64,000 nucleotides of DNA from assembly GCF_020532555.1 (NCBI RefSeq), contig NZ_JAJBBR010000015.1, positions 62,001 through 126,000 on the forward strand, in the 5' to 3' direction. The notes under the pieces were generated by a model. It made no database searches. It saw only the letters and a program-made list of their open reading frames with translations, and had not been told where the DNA came from. The DNA is from Microvirga lenta. Lineage in GTDB: Bacteria > Pseudomonadota > Alphaproteobacteria > Rhizobiales > Beijerinckiaceae. Positions within the stretch are counted from its first letter, which is position 1; every line of letters begins with the position of its first letter. Below are positions 9,101 to 17,300 of this stretch, piece by piece. The position numbers and the translations under genes were made by a program.

Positions 9101-9650
9101 GATCGATGATGCCGCCGCGCACGGCGTATTCGCCCGTATCCCGGACGGTGCCGGTCCGCAGGAAGCCGTTGGTCTCAAGCCAGTTCACCAGCAGGGTGGT
9201 GTCGACCACGTTGCCGGGCGCGGCCGAAAAGGTCTCCGCTGCGATTCTCGCCCGGGGCGGCACGCGCTGGACGAGAGCGTTGACCGTCGTCGAGAGGATG
9301 CGCGGCTTTTCCTCGGAGGTCTTGGAGCGGGCGAGCCGCGCCAGGGTGGTCATCCGCTGCGCCGTGACGGCGGTGTTCGGCGACACCCGGTCGTAGGGCT
9401 GGCAGTCCCAGGCCGGGAAGGGAAGGATCTCGATTTCCGGTGCGATGAAGCCGAGAGCGTTGGCGAAGTTCTGCTGCCGCTGGCCGTCCCGCGCCACATG
9501 GACCAGAACCGCAGGCCCTTCCACATGGCCCGACAGCCCGCGCGCCAGATCGGCGACCGCGAGTGCGTCGAACCCGTCCGGCGCGCTGGAAAGCGTCAGG
9601 CTCTGGCCCTTCTTCAGGGCGTCCAAGGCACGGATCAATGCAGGCTTCAT
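6129..9650 (-). CDS. mfd: transcription-repair coupling factor Mfd
   Basis: Full-length 1173-residue Mfd, which displaces RNA polymerase stalled at DNA lesions and recruits UvrA. In order: UvrB-homology module (about 1-340), RNA-polymerase-interacting domain (GDLVVHVDHGIGRFEGL near 510), and the RecG-like translocase with Walker A GDVGFGKT near 650 and DEEQ box near 750. Motif VI is RGRVGRSKTRAYA, and the C-terminal TRCF domain starts near 1000. The ATG at 9650 begins a canonical N-terminus. It lies downstream of sdhE in the order conserved across Hyphomicrobiales. The serine hydrolase follows after 2 bases. Confidence 0.97.
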   Translation of the reverse strand: MKPALIRALDALKKGQSLTLSSAPDGFDALAVADLARGLSGHVEGPAVLVHVARDGQRQQNFANALGFIAPEIEILPFPAWDCQPYDRVSPNTAVTAQRMTTLARLARSKTSEEKPRILSTTVNALVQRVPPRARIAAETFSAAPGNVVDTTLLVNWLETNGFLRTGTVRDTGEYAVRGGIIDLYPAGLPNPVRLDFFGDALESIRSFDPETQRTVGTLRSLDLVPMSEVQLTTETIKRFRQAYVAAFGAPRRDDRLYEAISEGRRYPGLEHWLPLFHDHLDTLLDYVPGIPVVFDALADDAAAERLAQVKDYYDARQEGMGQNQPGVAPYRPLPPDALYFAPGEWAERTASVPLARLTPFAQPESESRLVIDCEARRGRNFIAERADENANVFEAVVRHIRDLQGSGRRVILGAWSEGSRERLCHVLQDHDLRQTRPISRLSEAMAYPRNETPVGIWPLEAGFETGDLAVISEQDVLGDRLVRQKRKSKRPQDFLTEVAALTPGDLVVHVDHGIGRFEGLKTIEAAGAPHDCLELHYAGGDRLFLPVENIELLTRYGSEETEVQLDKLGGGAWQARKARMKQRIREMAGALMKIAAARILKDAPRLVPPEGLYDEFAARFPYDETEDQQNAIDAVLDDLGTGRPMDRLVCGDVGFGKTEVALRAAFVAAMSGKQVAVVVPTTLLSRQHYKTFTERFRGLPLNVAQASRFVPAAEMKKVKEGLADGSVDIVVGTHALLGKTIKFKDLGLIIIDEEQHFGVSHKERLKELRAEVHVLTLSATPIPRTLQLALTGVRELSLITTPPVDRLAVRTFITPFDPLLIREALLRERYRGGQAFYVVPRLDDLGEVKAFLDKEVPEAKVAVAHGQMAAGQLEDIMTAFYEGKYDVLLSTTIVESGLDIPTANTLIVHRADMFGLSQLYQLRGRVGRSKTRAYALFSVPANKPLTVQAERRLKVLQTLDTLGAGFQLASHDLDIRGAGNLLGEEQSGHIKEVGYELYQQMLEEAVAQLKAGIEEPAEDQWSPTIQVGAPVMIPESYVSDLQLRLGLYRRLSTLETDAEIDAFGAEMIDRFGPLPSEVDQLLKIMAIKVLCRRANVEKVDGGPKGIIVSFRDNAFANPNGLVAYVAEQASFAKVRPDMKIVFIRDVETPDERIKATTAILRNLVRIAEKKAA

Positions 9651-9726
9651 GATGGAAATCGTCGAATCGATGAAAGGAAACGCGGGCCGTTCGGCCCGGT
9701 TCAGTCGGCGTGAACGGTCGGTCGGA

Positions 9727-10023
9727 TCAGACGTGGATCGGCGAGGTGTGGGTGTGGAACCCCTTCAGACGCCGGAAGAGAGGCGTATCGTAGTTCTCGG
9801 GCGTCGGAATCTCGCCCGTGATCCAGCCGAGCAGGTCGCGGTCGGGCACCTCGATCAGCCGTTCGAACTCGGTGAGCTCATCGTCGGTCAGGGTTCCGAT
9901 CTCCGCGTCGGCGAAGCGGCCCATGATCAGGTCCATCTCCCGCATCCCGCGATGCCAGGCGCGGTACAGGATCTGCCGCCGGCGGACATCGAGGTCGGCG
10001 CTCGTGCGCGTGGTTCCGCTCAT
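9727..10023 (-). CDS. sdhE: succinate dehydrogenase assembly factor 2 (SdhE/YgfY)
   Basis: A 98-residue member of the SdhE family, which helps attach FAD covalently to the flavoprotein subunit of succinate dehydrogenase. The hallmark RG motif is present in AWHRGMREMDLIMG, followed by the LTDDELTEFERLIEVPD helix and DLLGWITGE. I start at the ATG at 10023, which has GGAG 7-10 bases upstream; an in-frame ATG seven codons earlier has no such site. It is divergent from recG and upstream of mfd. Confidence 0.92.
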   Translation of the reverse strand: MSGTTRTSADLDVRRRQILYRAWHRGMREMDLIMGRFADAEIGTLTDDELTEFERLIEVPDRDLLGWITGEIPTPENYDTPLFRRLKGFHTHTSPIHV

Positions 10024-10112
10024 GAAGATTCTCCATTTGTTCATGAATGGCGTCGCCTCAAGGCGGCTTGGCCGCTATATAACCATCTCCAACCGTCTTG
10101 CCACCCATTAGA

Positions 10113-12230
10113 ATGTCTTTGCGCCCTTCCATTCTCGACCCGCTCTTTGCCCCGGCGAACACCCTTCCCGGGGTCGGACCCAAGATCGCGCCCCTGCTCG
10201 ACCGCCTGCTCGGGGAGCAGGGACGTCCGACGCGGGTGATGGATCTTCTCTTTCACTTGCCCAGCGGCGGCGTCTCACGCGAGATGAAGGGCTCCATCGC
10301 GGATGCCCCCGTCGGGGAACCGGTGACGCTTTCCGTGACCGTCGTCGCGCATCGCCCCCCTCCTCCCGGCCGCCGGGCGCCGTATCGGATCCTGGTCGAG
10401 GACGAGACCGGCGACGTGACCCTCGTGTTCTTCAACGGCCAGAAGGCTCGGCTCGAAAAGCTGCTGCCTGTCGGCGAGCGCCGCTACGTCTCGGGCAGGA
10501 TCGAACTCTGGGAATCCATGCGCCAGATGGTGCATCCGGACCGCATCCTGGACGAAAAGGGAATTGCGGATCTGCCAGCGGTCGAAGCCGTCTACGGGCT
10601 GACCGAGGGGCTCTCCTCGCGCATGGTCGCGCGCTATGTCGGGGCGGCGCTCGAAAGAGTGCCTCATCTGCCCGAGTGGCAGGACCCGGCCTGGCTCGAC
10701 CGCAACGGGCTTCCCGATTTCTCCGCTGCCCTCCACGCCATTCACAGACCCGGCAGCGCCGCGCAGGTCTCCGAGGAGGCCCTTGCCAAGTCTCCCGCCC
10801 GTCGGCGTCTGGCCTATGACGAACTCCTTGCATCCCAACTCGCCCTCGCCCTCGTGCGCAGCCGGATGCGCCGCCTGCCGGGCCGGGTGAATGCGGGCGA
10901 CGGCCGTCTCGTCGAGAAGATCAAGCGCTCCCTGCCCTTCGGCCTCACCGCCTCCCAGGCGAGCGCCGTCGAGGACATCCGCCGCGATCTGGTGGCCGAC
11001 AAGAAGATGCTGCGCCTGCTCCAGGGGGATGTCGGCTCCGGCAAGACGGTGGTCGGCCTTCTCGCCATGGCGAGTGCCATCGAGGCCGGGCGGCAGGCGG
11101 CTCTCATGGCCCCGACCGAGATTCTGGCGCGCCAGCATTATGAGCGGATCGCTCCCCTGGCGCAGGAGGCGGGCCTCACGATGGCCCTGCTGACCGGGCG
11201 CGAGAAGGGCTCGGCCCGCAAGGCGGTTCTCGCGGGGCTGGCGGATGGCAGCATCGATATCGCGGTCGGCACCCATGCCCTGTTCCAGGAGGGCGTCGCC
11301 TTCAACGATCTCGGCATCGCCGTCGTCGACGAACAGCACCGCTTCGGCGTGCATCAGCGCCTGGCCCTCGGCTCCAAGGGCGAGGCCGTCGACATCCTCG
11401 TCATGACCGCAACCCCGATCCCCCGAACCCTGGCCCTGACCTATTTCGGCGACATGGACGTCTCGGTGCTCAGCGAGAAGCCGGCAGGGCGCAAGCCCAT
11501 CGCCACCAAGCTGATCTCCATCGAGCGCCTGGACGAGGTGATCGGCGCCATGGGGCGCGCCATCGCCAACGGCGATCAGGTGTACTGGGTCTGCCCCCTC
11601 GTGGGCGAATCCGAAACGGTCGATCTGGCTGCCGCCGAGGAGCGTCACGAGCAGCTGCGGTCGGTCTTCGGGGACGAGGTCGGCCTCGTGCACGGCAAGA
11701 TGGCCGGGCGGGACAAGGATGCCGCGATGGAGCGTTTCTCGCGTGGGGAAACGAAGATCCTCGTCTCGACCACCGTGATCGAGGTCGGGGTGGACGTGCC
11801 GAACGCGACCATCATGGTGATCGAACACGCCGAGAGGTTCGGCCTCGCCCAGCTGCATCAGCTGCGCGGGCGCGTGGGACGCGGCTCACGGTCCTCCACC
11901 TGCCTCCTGATCTACAAGGGGCCGCTCGGACAGGTGGCGCAGGCGCGCCTCGAAATGATGCGCCAGACCGAGGACGGCTTCCGGATCGCCGAGGAGGACC
12001 TGCGCCTGCGCGGCGAAGGCGAGGTGCTCGGCACCCGCCAGTCGGGCGCGCCGGGCTTCAAGCTCGCCCGCCTGGAAGCCGACGGCGACCTCCTGGGGGC
12101 GGCACGCGACGATGCGCGCCTCATCGTCGACCGCGACCCCGATCTCGTCAGCGACCGGGGCAAGGCTTTGCGCGTCCTGCTCTACCTGTTCGAGCGGGAC
12201 TCGGCGATCAGGCTGTTGCGGGCGGGCTGA
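10113..12230 (+). CDS. recG: ATP-dependent DNA helicase RecG
   Basis: A 705-residue RecG, the monomeric helicase that remodels stalled replication forks and branched DNA. The N-terminal wedge (OB-fold) domain is followed by the helicase core: Walker A GDVGSGKT near residue 308, DEQH box with HRFGVHQR near 404, TATPIPRTLALT (motif III), STTVIEVGVDVPNA, and motif VI QLRGRVGRG. The C-terminal TRG region (EDLRLRGEGEVLGTRQSG) is intact. The ATG at 10113 is preferred over a TTG five codons upstream. Its stop is 3 bases from that of the convergent glmS. Confidence 0.97.
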   Translation: MSLRPSILDPLFAPANTLPGVGPKIAPLLDRLLGEQGRPTRVMDLLFHLPSGGVSREMKGSIADAPVGEPVTLSVTVVAHRPPPPGRRAPYRILVEDETGDVTLVFFNGQKARLEKLLPVGERRYVSGRIELWESMRQMVHPDRILDEKGIADLPAVEAVYGLTEGLSSRMVARYVGAALERVPHLPEWQDPAWLDRNGLPDFSAALHAIHRPGSAAQVSEEALAKSPARRRLAYDELLASQLALALVRSRMRRLPGRVNAGDGRLVEKIKRSLPFGLTASQASAVEDIRRDLVADKKMLRLLQGDVGSGKTVVGLLAMASAIEAGRQAALMAPTEILARQHYERIAPLAQEAGLTMALLTGREKGSARKAVLAGLADGSIDIAVGTHALFQEGVAFNDLGIAVVDEQHRFGVHQRLALGSKGEAVDILVMTATPIPRTLALTYFGDMDVSVLSEKPAGRKPIATKLISIERLDEVIGAMGRAIANGDQVYWVCPLVGESETVDLAAAEERHEQLRSVFGDEVGLVHGKMAGRDKDAAMERFSRGETKILVSTTVIEVGVDVPNATIMVIEHAERFGLAQLHQLRGRVGRGSRSSTCLLIYKGPLGQVAQARLEMMRQTEDGFRIAEEDLRLRGEGEVLGTRQSGAPGFKLARLEADGDLLGAARDDARLIVDRDPDLVSDRGKALRVLLYLFERDSAIRLLRAG

Positions 12231-12233
12231 TCC

Positions 12234-14060
12234 TCACTCCACGGTCACCGACTTCGCCAGGTTGCGCGGCTGGTCCACGTCTTTGCCCATGAAGACCGCC
12301 GTGTGGTAGGCCAGCAGCTGGATCGGAACCGAGTGGACGATCGGCGCGACGATCGGGTGAGCCGAGGGCATCACGATGGTCGCCATGGTGTCGAGATCGG
12401 TCTCCAGGGCACCCTTCTCGTCGGTGATCAAGATGATGCGCCCGCCGCGAGCGGCGACCTCCTGCATGTTGGAGACGGTCTTCTCGAAGATCGCGTCGTG
12501 AGGCGCGATGACGATGACCGGCATCGTCTCGTCGATGAGAGCGATGGGGCCGTGCTTCAGCTCGCCGGCCGCATAGCCTTCGGCGTGGATATAGGAGATT
12601 TCCTTGAGCTTCAGCGCCCCTTCCAGGGCGAGGGGATAGGACGTGCCGCGGCCGAGATAGAGAACGTCCTTGGCCTTCGAGAGCTCGCGGGACAGAAGCT
12701 CGATCTGGTGTTCGCGCTTCATGGCCTCACTCATGAGCCCCGGCACGCCGATCAGGGCATCGACGAGTTCCTTTTCCTCCTCTGCGCTCAGGGTGCCGCG
12801 CGCCCGTCCCGCTGCGATGGCGAGGGACAGGAGCACGGAGAGCTGACAGGTGAAGGCCTTGGTGGAGGCGACGCCGACCTCGACGCCCGCCAGCGTCGGC
12901 GCCACTACGGCGCTCTCGCGGGCCATGGTGGAGGTCGGTACGTTGACGACGGAGAGCGTGTGCTGCTTCTCGGCGGAGGCATAGCGCAGCGAAGCCAGCG
13001 TATCGGCCGTCTCGCCGGACTGGGACACGAAAAGCGCCAGGCTGCCCGGCTCGAGAGGGGCCTCGCGGTAGCGGAACTCGGACGCCACGTCGATTTCGAC
13101 GGGAATGCGCGCCAGGCGCTCGAACCAGTATTTCGAGATCAGCCCCGCCAGATAGGCCGTGCCGCAGGCGGAAATCGACAGGCGCTTCAGGTCCTTGAAG
13201 TCGAAGGGCAGGTCGAAGGGCAGAGCGACGCGTCCGGCGCTGAAATCCACGTAGTGAGCGAGGGTCCGGCCGACGACTTCCGGCTGCTCGTGGATTTCCT
13301 TGACCATGAAGTGGCGGTGATTGCCCTTGTCGGCCATGAAGGAGCCGGTAGGGATCCTGTGGCGCGGCCTTTGCACCCTCTGCCCGCTCTCATCGCGGAT
13401 ATCGGCTCCCGTCCGGTGCAGGATCGCCCAATCCCCGTCCTCCAGGTAGGTGATTTCGTCGGTGAAGGGCGCCAGAGCCAGCGCATCCGAACCGAGATAC
13501 ATCTCTCCGTTGCCGTAGCCCAGGGCAAGCGGCGCGCCGTGACGGGCGCCGATCAGGAGGTCGTCCTCGCCAGAGAACAGGAAGCCCAGGGCGAAGGCGC
13601 CGCGCAGGCGCGGAAGCGTCACCGCAACCGCCTCGACGGGCGGACGTCCCTGGCGCATTTCGTAGGTGACCAGCTGGGCCACGACCTCGGTATCCGTTTC
13701 GGTCTCGAACCGGACGCCCTTGGCCTCCAGCCCGGTCTTCAGCTCGCGGAAGTTCTCGATGATGCCGTTGTGGACGACGGCCAGCTTGTCCGTCGCATGA
13801 GGGTGGGCGTTGGTCTCGTTCGGCTTGCCGTGGGTCGCCCAACGGGTATGCCCGATCCCGATGATGCCGGAGAGCGGCGCCTGGGAGAGCTTGACCTCGA
13901 GGTTGCGCAGCTTCCCTTCGGCCCTCCGCCGGTCGAGCCGTCCGTCCTCGAGGGTCGCGACGCCCGCGGAATCGTAACCCCGGTACTCCAGCCTCCTGAG
14001 CGCTTCGACGATCTGTGCCGCGACGGGGGTCTTGCCGACGATTCCAACGATTCCGCACAT
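12234..14060 (-). CDS. glmS: glutamine-fructose-6-phosphate aminotransferase (isomerizing)
   Basis: A 608-residue GlmS, which makes glucosamine-6-phosphate from fructose-6-phosphate and glutamine as the first step to UDP-GlcNAc. The N-terminal nucleophile is Cys2 (MCGIVGIVG), followed by the class II glutaminase domain (GHTRWATHGKP, HNGIIENF). Two SIS domains follow (SACGTAYLAGL, SQSGETADTLAS, and EKEL... to GRGTSYPLALEGALKLKE). The C-terminus ends in the conserved LAKSVTVE. It is 109 bp downstream of glmU on the same strand. No glmS ribozyme is recognisable upstream, as expected outside Firmicutes and related groups. Confidence 0.97.
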   Translation of the reverse strand: MCGIVGIVGKTPVAAQIVEALRRLEYRGYDSAGVATLEDGRLDRRRAEGKLRNLEVKLSQAPLSGIIGIGHTRWATHGKPNETNAHPHATDKLAVVHNGIIENFRELKTGLEAKGVRFETETDTEVVAQLVTYEMRQGRPPVEAVAVTLPRLRGAFALGFLFSGEDDLLIGARHGAPLALGYGNGEMYLGSDALALAPFTDEITYLEDGDWAILHRTGADIRDESGQRVQRPRHRIPTGSFMADKGNHRHFMVKEIHEQPEVVGRTLAHYVDFSAGRVALPFDLPFDFKDLKRLSISACGTAYLAGLISKYWFERLARIPVEIDVASEFRYREAPLEPGSLALFVSQSGETADTLASLRYASAEKQHTLSVVNVPTSTMARESAVVAPTLAGVEVGVASTKAFTCQLSVLLSLAIAAGRARGTLSAEEEKELVDALIGVPGLMSEAMKREHQIELLSRELSKAKDVLYLGRGTSYPLALEGALKLKEISYIHAEGYAAGELKHGPIALIDETMPVIVIAPHDAIFEKTVSNMQEVAARGGRIILITDEKGALETDLDTMATIVMPSAHPIVAPIVHSVPIQLLAYHTAVFMGKDVDQPRNLAKSVTVE

Positions 14061-14169
14061 CCTGCGAGGCGCCCTTCTTACAACTGCTGAACGTTAAGCT
14101 TGTGGCTCTGCTAGCGAGGCTTCAACGGCCTCTCAAATCAACTTGCGTGACCAATTGTGACACCTCGTA

Positions 14170-15546
14170 TCACTTCTGTTTCGCCGCCAGGGCTTTTTCG
14201 CGGAAGGCGCTTGCCCACTCTTCCTTCACGACCTGACGCCCGCGGCCGAGGCCGAGAGCATCGTCGGGCACGTCCTCCGTGATGACGGAGCCCGACCCCA
14301 CGAAGGCGCCCTTTCCGATCCGGATGGGCGCCACGAGGGAGGAATTCGACCCCACGAAGGCTCCCTCCCCGATCTCGGTCCTGTACTTGCCGAAGCCATC
14401 GTAGTTGCAGGTGATTGTGCCGGCGCCGATATTGACCTCCGCCCCCACACTGGCGTCGCCGAGATAGGTCAGGTGGCTGACCTTGGCGCCTGCCCCGAGC
14501 TCGGTGTTCTTGATCTCGACGAAGTTGCCGACCTTGGCCTTGGGGCCGAGGGAAGCGCCCGGACGGAGGCGCGCATAGGGGCCGACGGCGGCGCCCGAGG
14601 CGATGCGGGCTCCCTCCAGATGGCTGAAGCTGTGGATCACGACGCGGTCCTCCACCACGACTCCGGGGCCGAAGACCACATGCGGTTCGACGACCACGTC
14701 CCGTCCGAGCTTGGTATCGTGGCTCAGGAAGACGGTCTCCGGAGCGATCAGGGTCACCCCCGAGGCCATGGCGGCCTGGCGCAGCCGGTCCTGGATCATG
14801 CGTTCGGCGGCCGCGAGCTGGGCGCGGTCGTTCACCCCGTGCACCTCCTCCTCCGCGACAACGACGGCAGCCGTCGCATGTCCGAGCTCGCGAGCGATGG
14901 CGACGATATCCGTGAGATAGTATTCGCCCTTTGCATTGCTGTTGCCGACCCTTTCGAGAAGGGTCAGCGCCACATCGCCGCGGATGGCCATCAGCCCGCC
15001 GTTGCAGAGGGAGATCGCCCGCTCCGCCTCGGTGGCATCCTTGTGCTCGCGGATGTCGAGGATCTGATCGCCCGCCATGATGAAGCGGCCATAGCCGGTC
15101 GGATCCTTCGCCTCGAACCCGAGAGCCACCACCGACGCTCCGGATGCGAGGGGGCTCCGCAGCCGCTCGAGCGTCTCGACGCTGACGAGGGGCGTATCCG
15201 CATAGACCACGATGATGTCGTCCGGCTTCTTTTCCAGCGCCGGCCTAGCGCTCAGCACCGCATGGCCCGTTCCGAGCCGCTCGCGCTGCACGAAGATTCC
15301 GGCCGCCGGCATGATCTTTTGCGCTTCCCTTGCGACATCGTCCCTGTCGGGGCCGACTACCACGGCGACCTCGGTGGCGCCGGCCGCCACGACGGTAGCG
15401 ACCACGTGACTCACCAGAGTCCGATTGGCGATCTCATGCAGGACCTTCGGCTTGTCGGATTTCATCCGCGTGCCTTCGCCTGCCGCCAGGACGATGGCGA
15501 GGCAGCTACGGGGGGAAGCCGTCTGGGACGTGGGAGAAGAGGTCAT
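14170..15546 (-). CDS. glmU: bifunctional UDP-GlcNAc pyrophosphorylase / glucosamine-1-phosphate N-acetyltransferase
   Basis: A 458-residue GlmU. The N-terminal uridylyltransferase domain begins at about residue 16 with [15 protein letters not shown]. The C-terminal acetyltransferase domain is a left-handed beta-helix of hexapeptide repeats (about residues 260-450: [40 protein letters not shown]). GlmU acetylates glucosamine-1-P and then forms UDP-GlcNAc for peptidoglycan and lipid A. About 15 Ser/Thr/Pro-rich residues precede the catalytic domain, so a slightly later start is possible. Probably co-transcribed with glmS. Confidence 0.96.
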   Translation of the reverse strand: MTSSPTSQTASPRSCLAIVLAAGEGTRMKSDKPKVLHEIANRTLVSHVVATVVAAGATEVAVVVGPDRDDVAREAQKIMPAAGIFVQRERLGTGHAVLSARPALEKKPDDIIVVYADTPLVSVETLERLRSPLASGASVVALGFEAKDPTGYGRFIMAGDQILDIREHKDATEAERAISLCNGGLMAIRGDVALTLLERVGNSNAKGEYYLTDIVAIARELGHATAAVVVAEEEVHGVNDRAQLAAAERMIQDRLRQAAMASGVTLIAPETVFLSHDTKLGRDVVVEPHVVFGPGVVVEDRVVIHSFSHLEGARIASGAAVGPYARLRPGASLGPKAKVGNFVEIKNTELGAGAKVSHLTYLGDASVGAEVNIGAGTITCNYDGFGKYRTEIGEGAFVGSNSSLVAPIRIGKGAFVGSGSVITEDVPDDALGLGRGRQVVKEEWASAFREKALAAKQK

Positions 15547-15662
15547 AGTGTATCGGTCCGGTGGCGGTTTCGAGAGCAGCTAGCTCAGAGTGGGTAATTC
15601 GGCAATCGTTCATCTGGGCAGGGGCAGATTGCGCCCTCTGCTCGTTTACTTCGCGCTCATGA

Positions 15663-17300
15663 TTGCAGATATGTATACGGGTTCCTATTGTTTGGCTTTA
15701 TCAGCCTCGTTCACACAAGAGTTTCGCTGTGCCGGTTCTGCTGGGGGCATCCTCCCCGTCCCATCCCCGCCGGCGCGACATGCTGGCCTATATCGGCGTG
15801 TCGGTCGCCGCCCTTGGCTTTTCGCCTAACCTGCGCGCGCAGACGCCGCAGGCTACGATCTTTGCAAGAATGGGGGACAATCAGCGCTTCGATCCTGCGG
15901 CGGTCGTCGATCTGGCGCGGCAGCTGGCGAAAAAGCCATTCGTGCAGCCGCCGAACGACCTGCCGGATTTCTTCTCGAACCTGACCTATGAACAGTATAT
16001 CGCGATCAAGTCGCGGCAGCCGCCGATCTGGGGCAACGAGGCGCGGGGAATCGCCGTCGAGCCGCTGCATCGGGGATTCGTCTTCACCAACGCGGTCGAC
16101 CTCTACCTCGTCGAGGACGGGGCGGTCCGCAGGGTCGGCTACGATCCGTCGCAGTTCGATTACGGCCAGCCCAACCCGCCGAACAATCTCGGGGATATCG
16201 GCTTCTCTGGCTTCCGGCTCGTCGCCACCTCGGGTGACGGAACGCCCTTCGACTTCGCTCTGGTTCAAGGCGCAACCTTCTTCCGCGCCCGCGCCAGGGG
16301 GCAGAACTTCGGAGCCATTGCGCGGGCGCTGACCCTGAAGCCTGCCGATCCGAAGGGAGAGGAATTTCCGATCTTCCGGGCCTTCTGGCTCGAGAGGCCA
16401 GCAGTCGGAAGCAACAGCATCACGGCTCATGCCGTCGTCGATTCAGAATCGACCACCGGTGCCGTCCGAATGACGTTCCGGCCCGGCGACATGACGATCG
16501 TGGACGTGGAGACGACCCTCTTTCCCCGTGTCAATCTCGAGCATGTGGGCCTCGGCGGGATCGGATCGACGTATTTCTACGGGCCGAACGACCGCCGCAG
16601 CGCCGACGACATCCGGGTGGCTGCCTACGAATCCGCCGGTCTTCAGATGCATAACGGCCAAGGCGAGTGGCTCTGGCGCCCCCTTCACAATCCCGAGACG
16701 CTCCAGATTTCCGCTTTCGTCGACAACTCGCCCCGGGGCTTCGGGCTCCTGCAGCGGGATCGCAGCTACGAGGCCTTCCAGGACGACAACCAGCGCTTCG
16801 AACTCCGGCCGAGTCTCTGGATCGAGCCGCTCGGCGACTGGGGACAGGGGAGCGTCCAACTGCTCGAGATCCCGACGGATGCGGAAATCAACGACAACAT
16901 TCTGACCTATTGGCGCCCTAAAGTTCCCATGGCTGCGGGCTCGGAGGTCTCCTTCGCCTACCGCCAGTACTGGTGTTGGACCCCTCCGGAGCGTCCTCCC
17001 CTTGCCACGGTCACGTCGACCAGGGTCGGGCGGGGCTCTGCGGGGCGCCGGCAGCGGTTCGCCGTGGACTTCTCTACCGAAACCCTGGGTGAAAACCTGC
17101 CTGCAGACCTTAGATCCGTCCTGACAGTCAGTCCCGGGACGTTCCAGGATCTCAAAAACTGGGTCTATCCGGAGCGGAACACGGTACGCGTCGCATTCGA
17201 GCTTGACCCCGGGAACGAAAACGCGTGTGAGATGCGCCTCATCCTTGAAGCAGGCGGGAAACCGATTAGCGAGACATGGCTTTATCGTTGGACACCATAG
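15663..17300 (+). CDS. opgG: periplasmic glucan biosynthesis protein OpgG/MdoG
   Basis: A protein of the MdoG/OpgD family (PF04349) needed for building osmoregulated periplasmic glucans. Family patterns run from FDPAAVVDLARQLAKKPF (about residue 75) through FYGPNDRRSADDIRVAAYESAGL to the C-terminal immunoglobulin-like domain ending ETWLYRW. The N-terminus carries a twin-arginine-type signal: RRRDMLAYIGVSVAALGF, cleavage near LRAQ. The start is uncertain: TTG at 15663 gives the longest form, and GTG at 15729 gives 523 residues with the RRR closer to the N-terminus and is more plausible. It overlaps opgH by 25 bases. Confidence 0.88.
   Translation: MQICIRVPIVWLYQPRSHKSFAVPVLLGASSPSHPRRRDMLAYIGVSVAALGFSPNLRAQTPQATIFARMGDNQRFDPAAVVDLARQLAKKPFVQPPNDLPDFFSNLTYEQYIAIKSRQPPIWGNEARGIAVEPLHRGFVFTNAVDLYLVEDGAVRRVGYDPSQFDYGQPNPPNNLGDIGFSGFRLVATSGDGTPFDFALVQGATFFRARARGQNFGAIARALTLKPADPKGEEFPIFRAFWLERPAVGSNSITAHAVVDSESTTGAVRMTFRPGDMTIVDVETTLFPRVNLEHVGLGGIGSTYFYGPNDRRSADDIRVAAYESAGLQMHNGQGEWLWRPLHNPETLQISAFVDNSPRGFGLLQRDRSYEAFQDDNQRFELRPSLWIEPLGDWGQGSVQLLEIPTDAEINDNILTYWRPKVPMAAGSEVSFAYRQYWCWTPPERPPLATVTSTRVGRGSAGRRQRFAVDFSTETLGENLPADLRSVLTVSPGTFQDLKNWVYPERNTVRVAFELDPGNENACEMRLILEAGGKPISETWLYRWTP

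Noticed and set aside
9684..9697. Hairpin GGGCCG-TT-CGGCCC between sdhE and mfd as a terminator
   Set aside because: No T-run follows on either strand, and sdhE and mfd are likely co-transcribed.
6681..9713. 1010-codon open frame on the plus strand antisense to mfd
   Set aside because: Its composition (runs of Arg, Gly, His, Asp) is that of an antisense frame in GC-rich coding DNA and shows no domain; mfd on the other strand is complete and canonical.
10275..11858. 527-codon open frame antisense to recG
   Set aside because: Shadow of recG with antisense-type composition and no recognisable motif.
12303..14090. 595-codon open frame antisense to glmS
   Set aside because: No domain, and it mirrors glmS codon positions; glmS is full length and conserved.
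14061..14169. glmS ribozyme or riboswitch in the glmU-glmS gap
   Set aside because: No catalytic core pattern is visible and this ribozyme is not expected in alphaproteobacteria; the gap holds only a short GAGGC/GCCTC hairpin without a T-run.
15547..15662. tRNA-like stretch ('agctagctcagagtggg') upstream of opgG
   Set aside because: It resembles a D-arm fragment but no acceptor stem, anticodon arm or T-arm can be folded around it.
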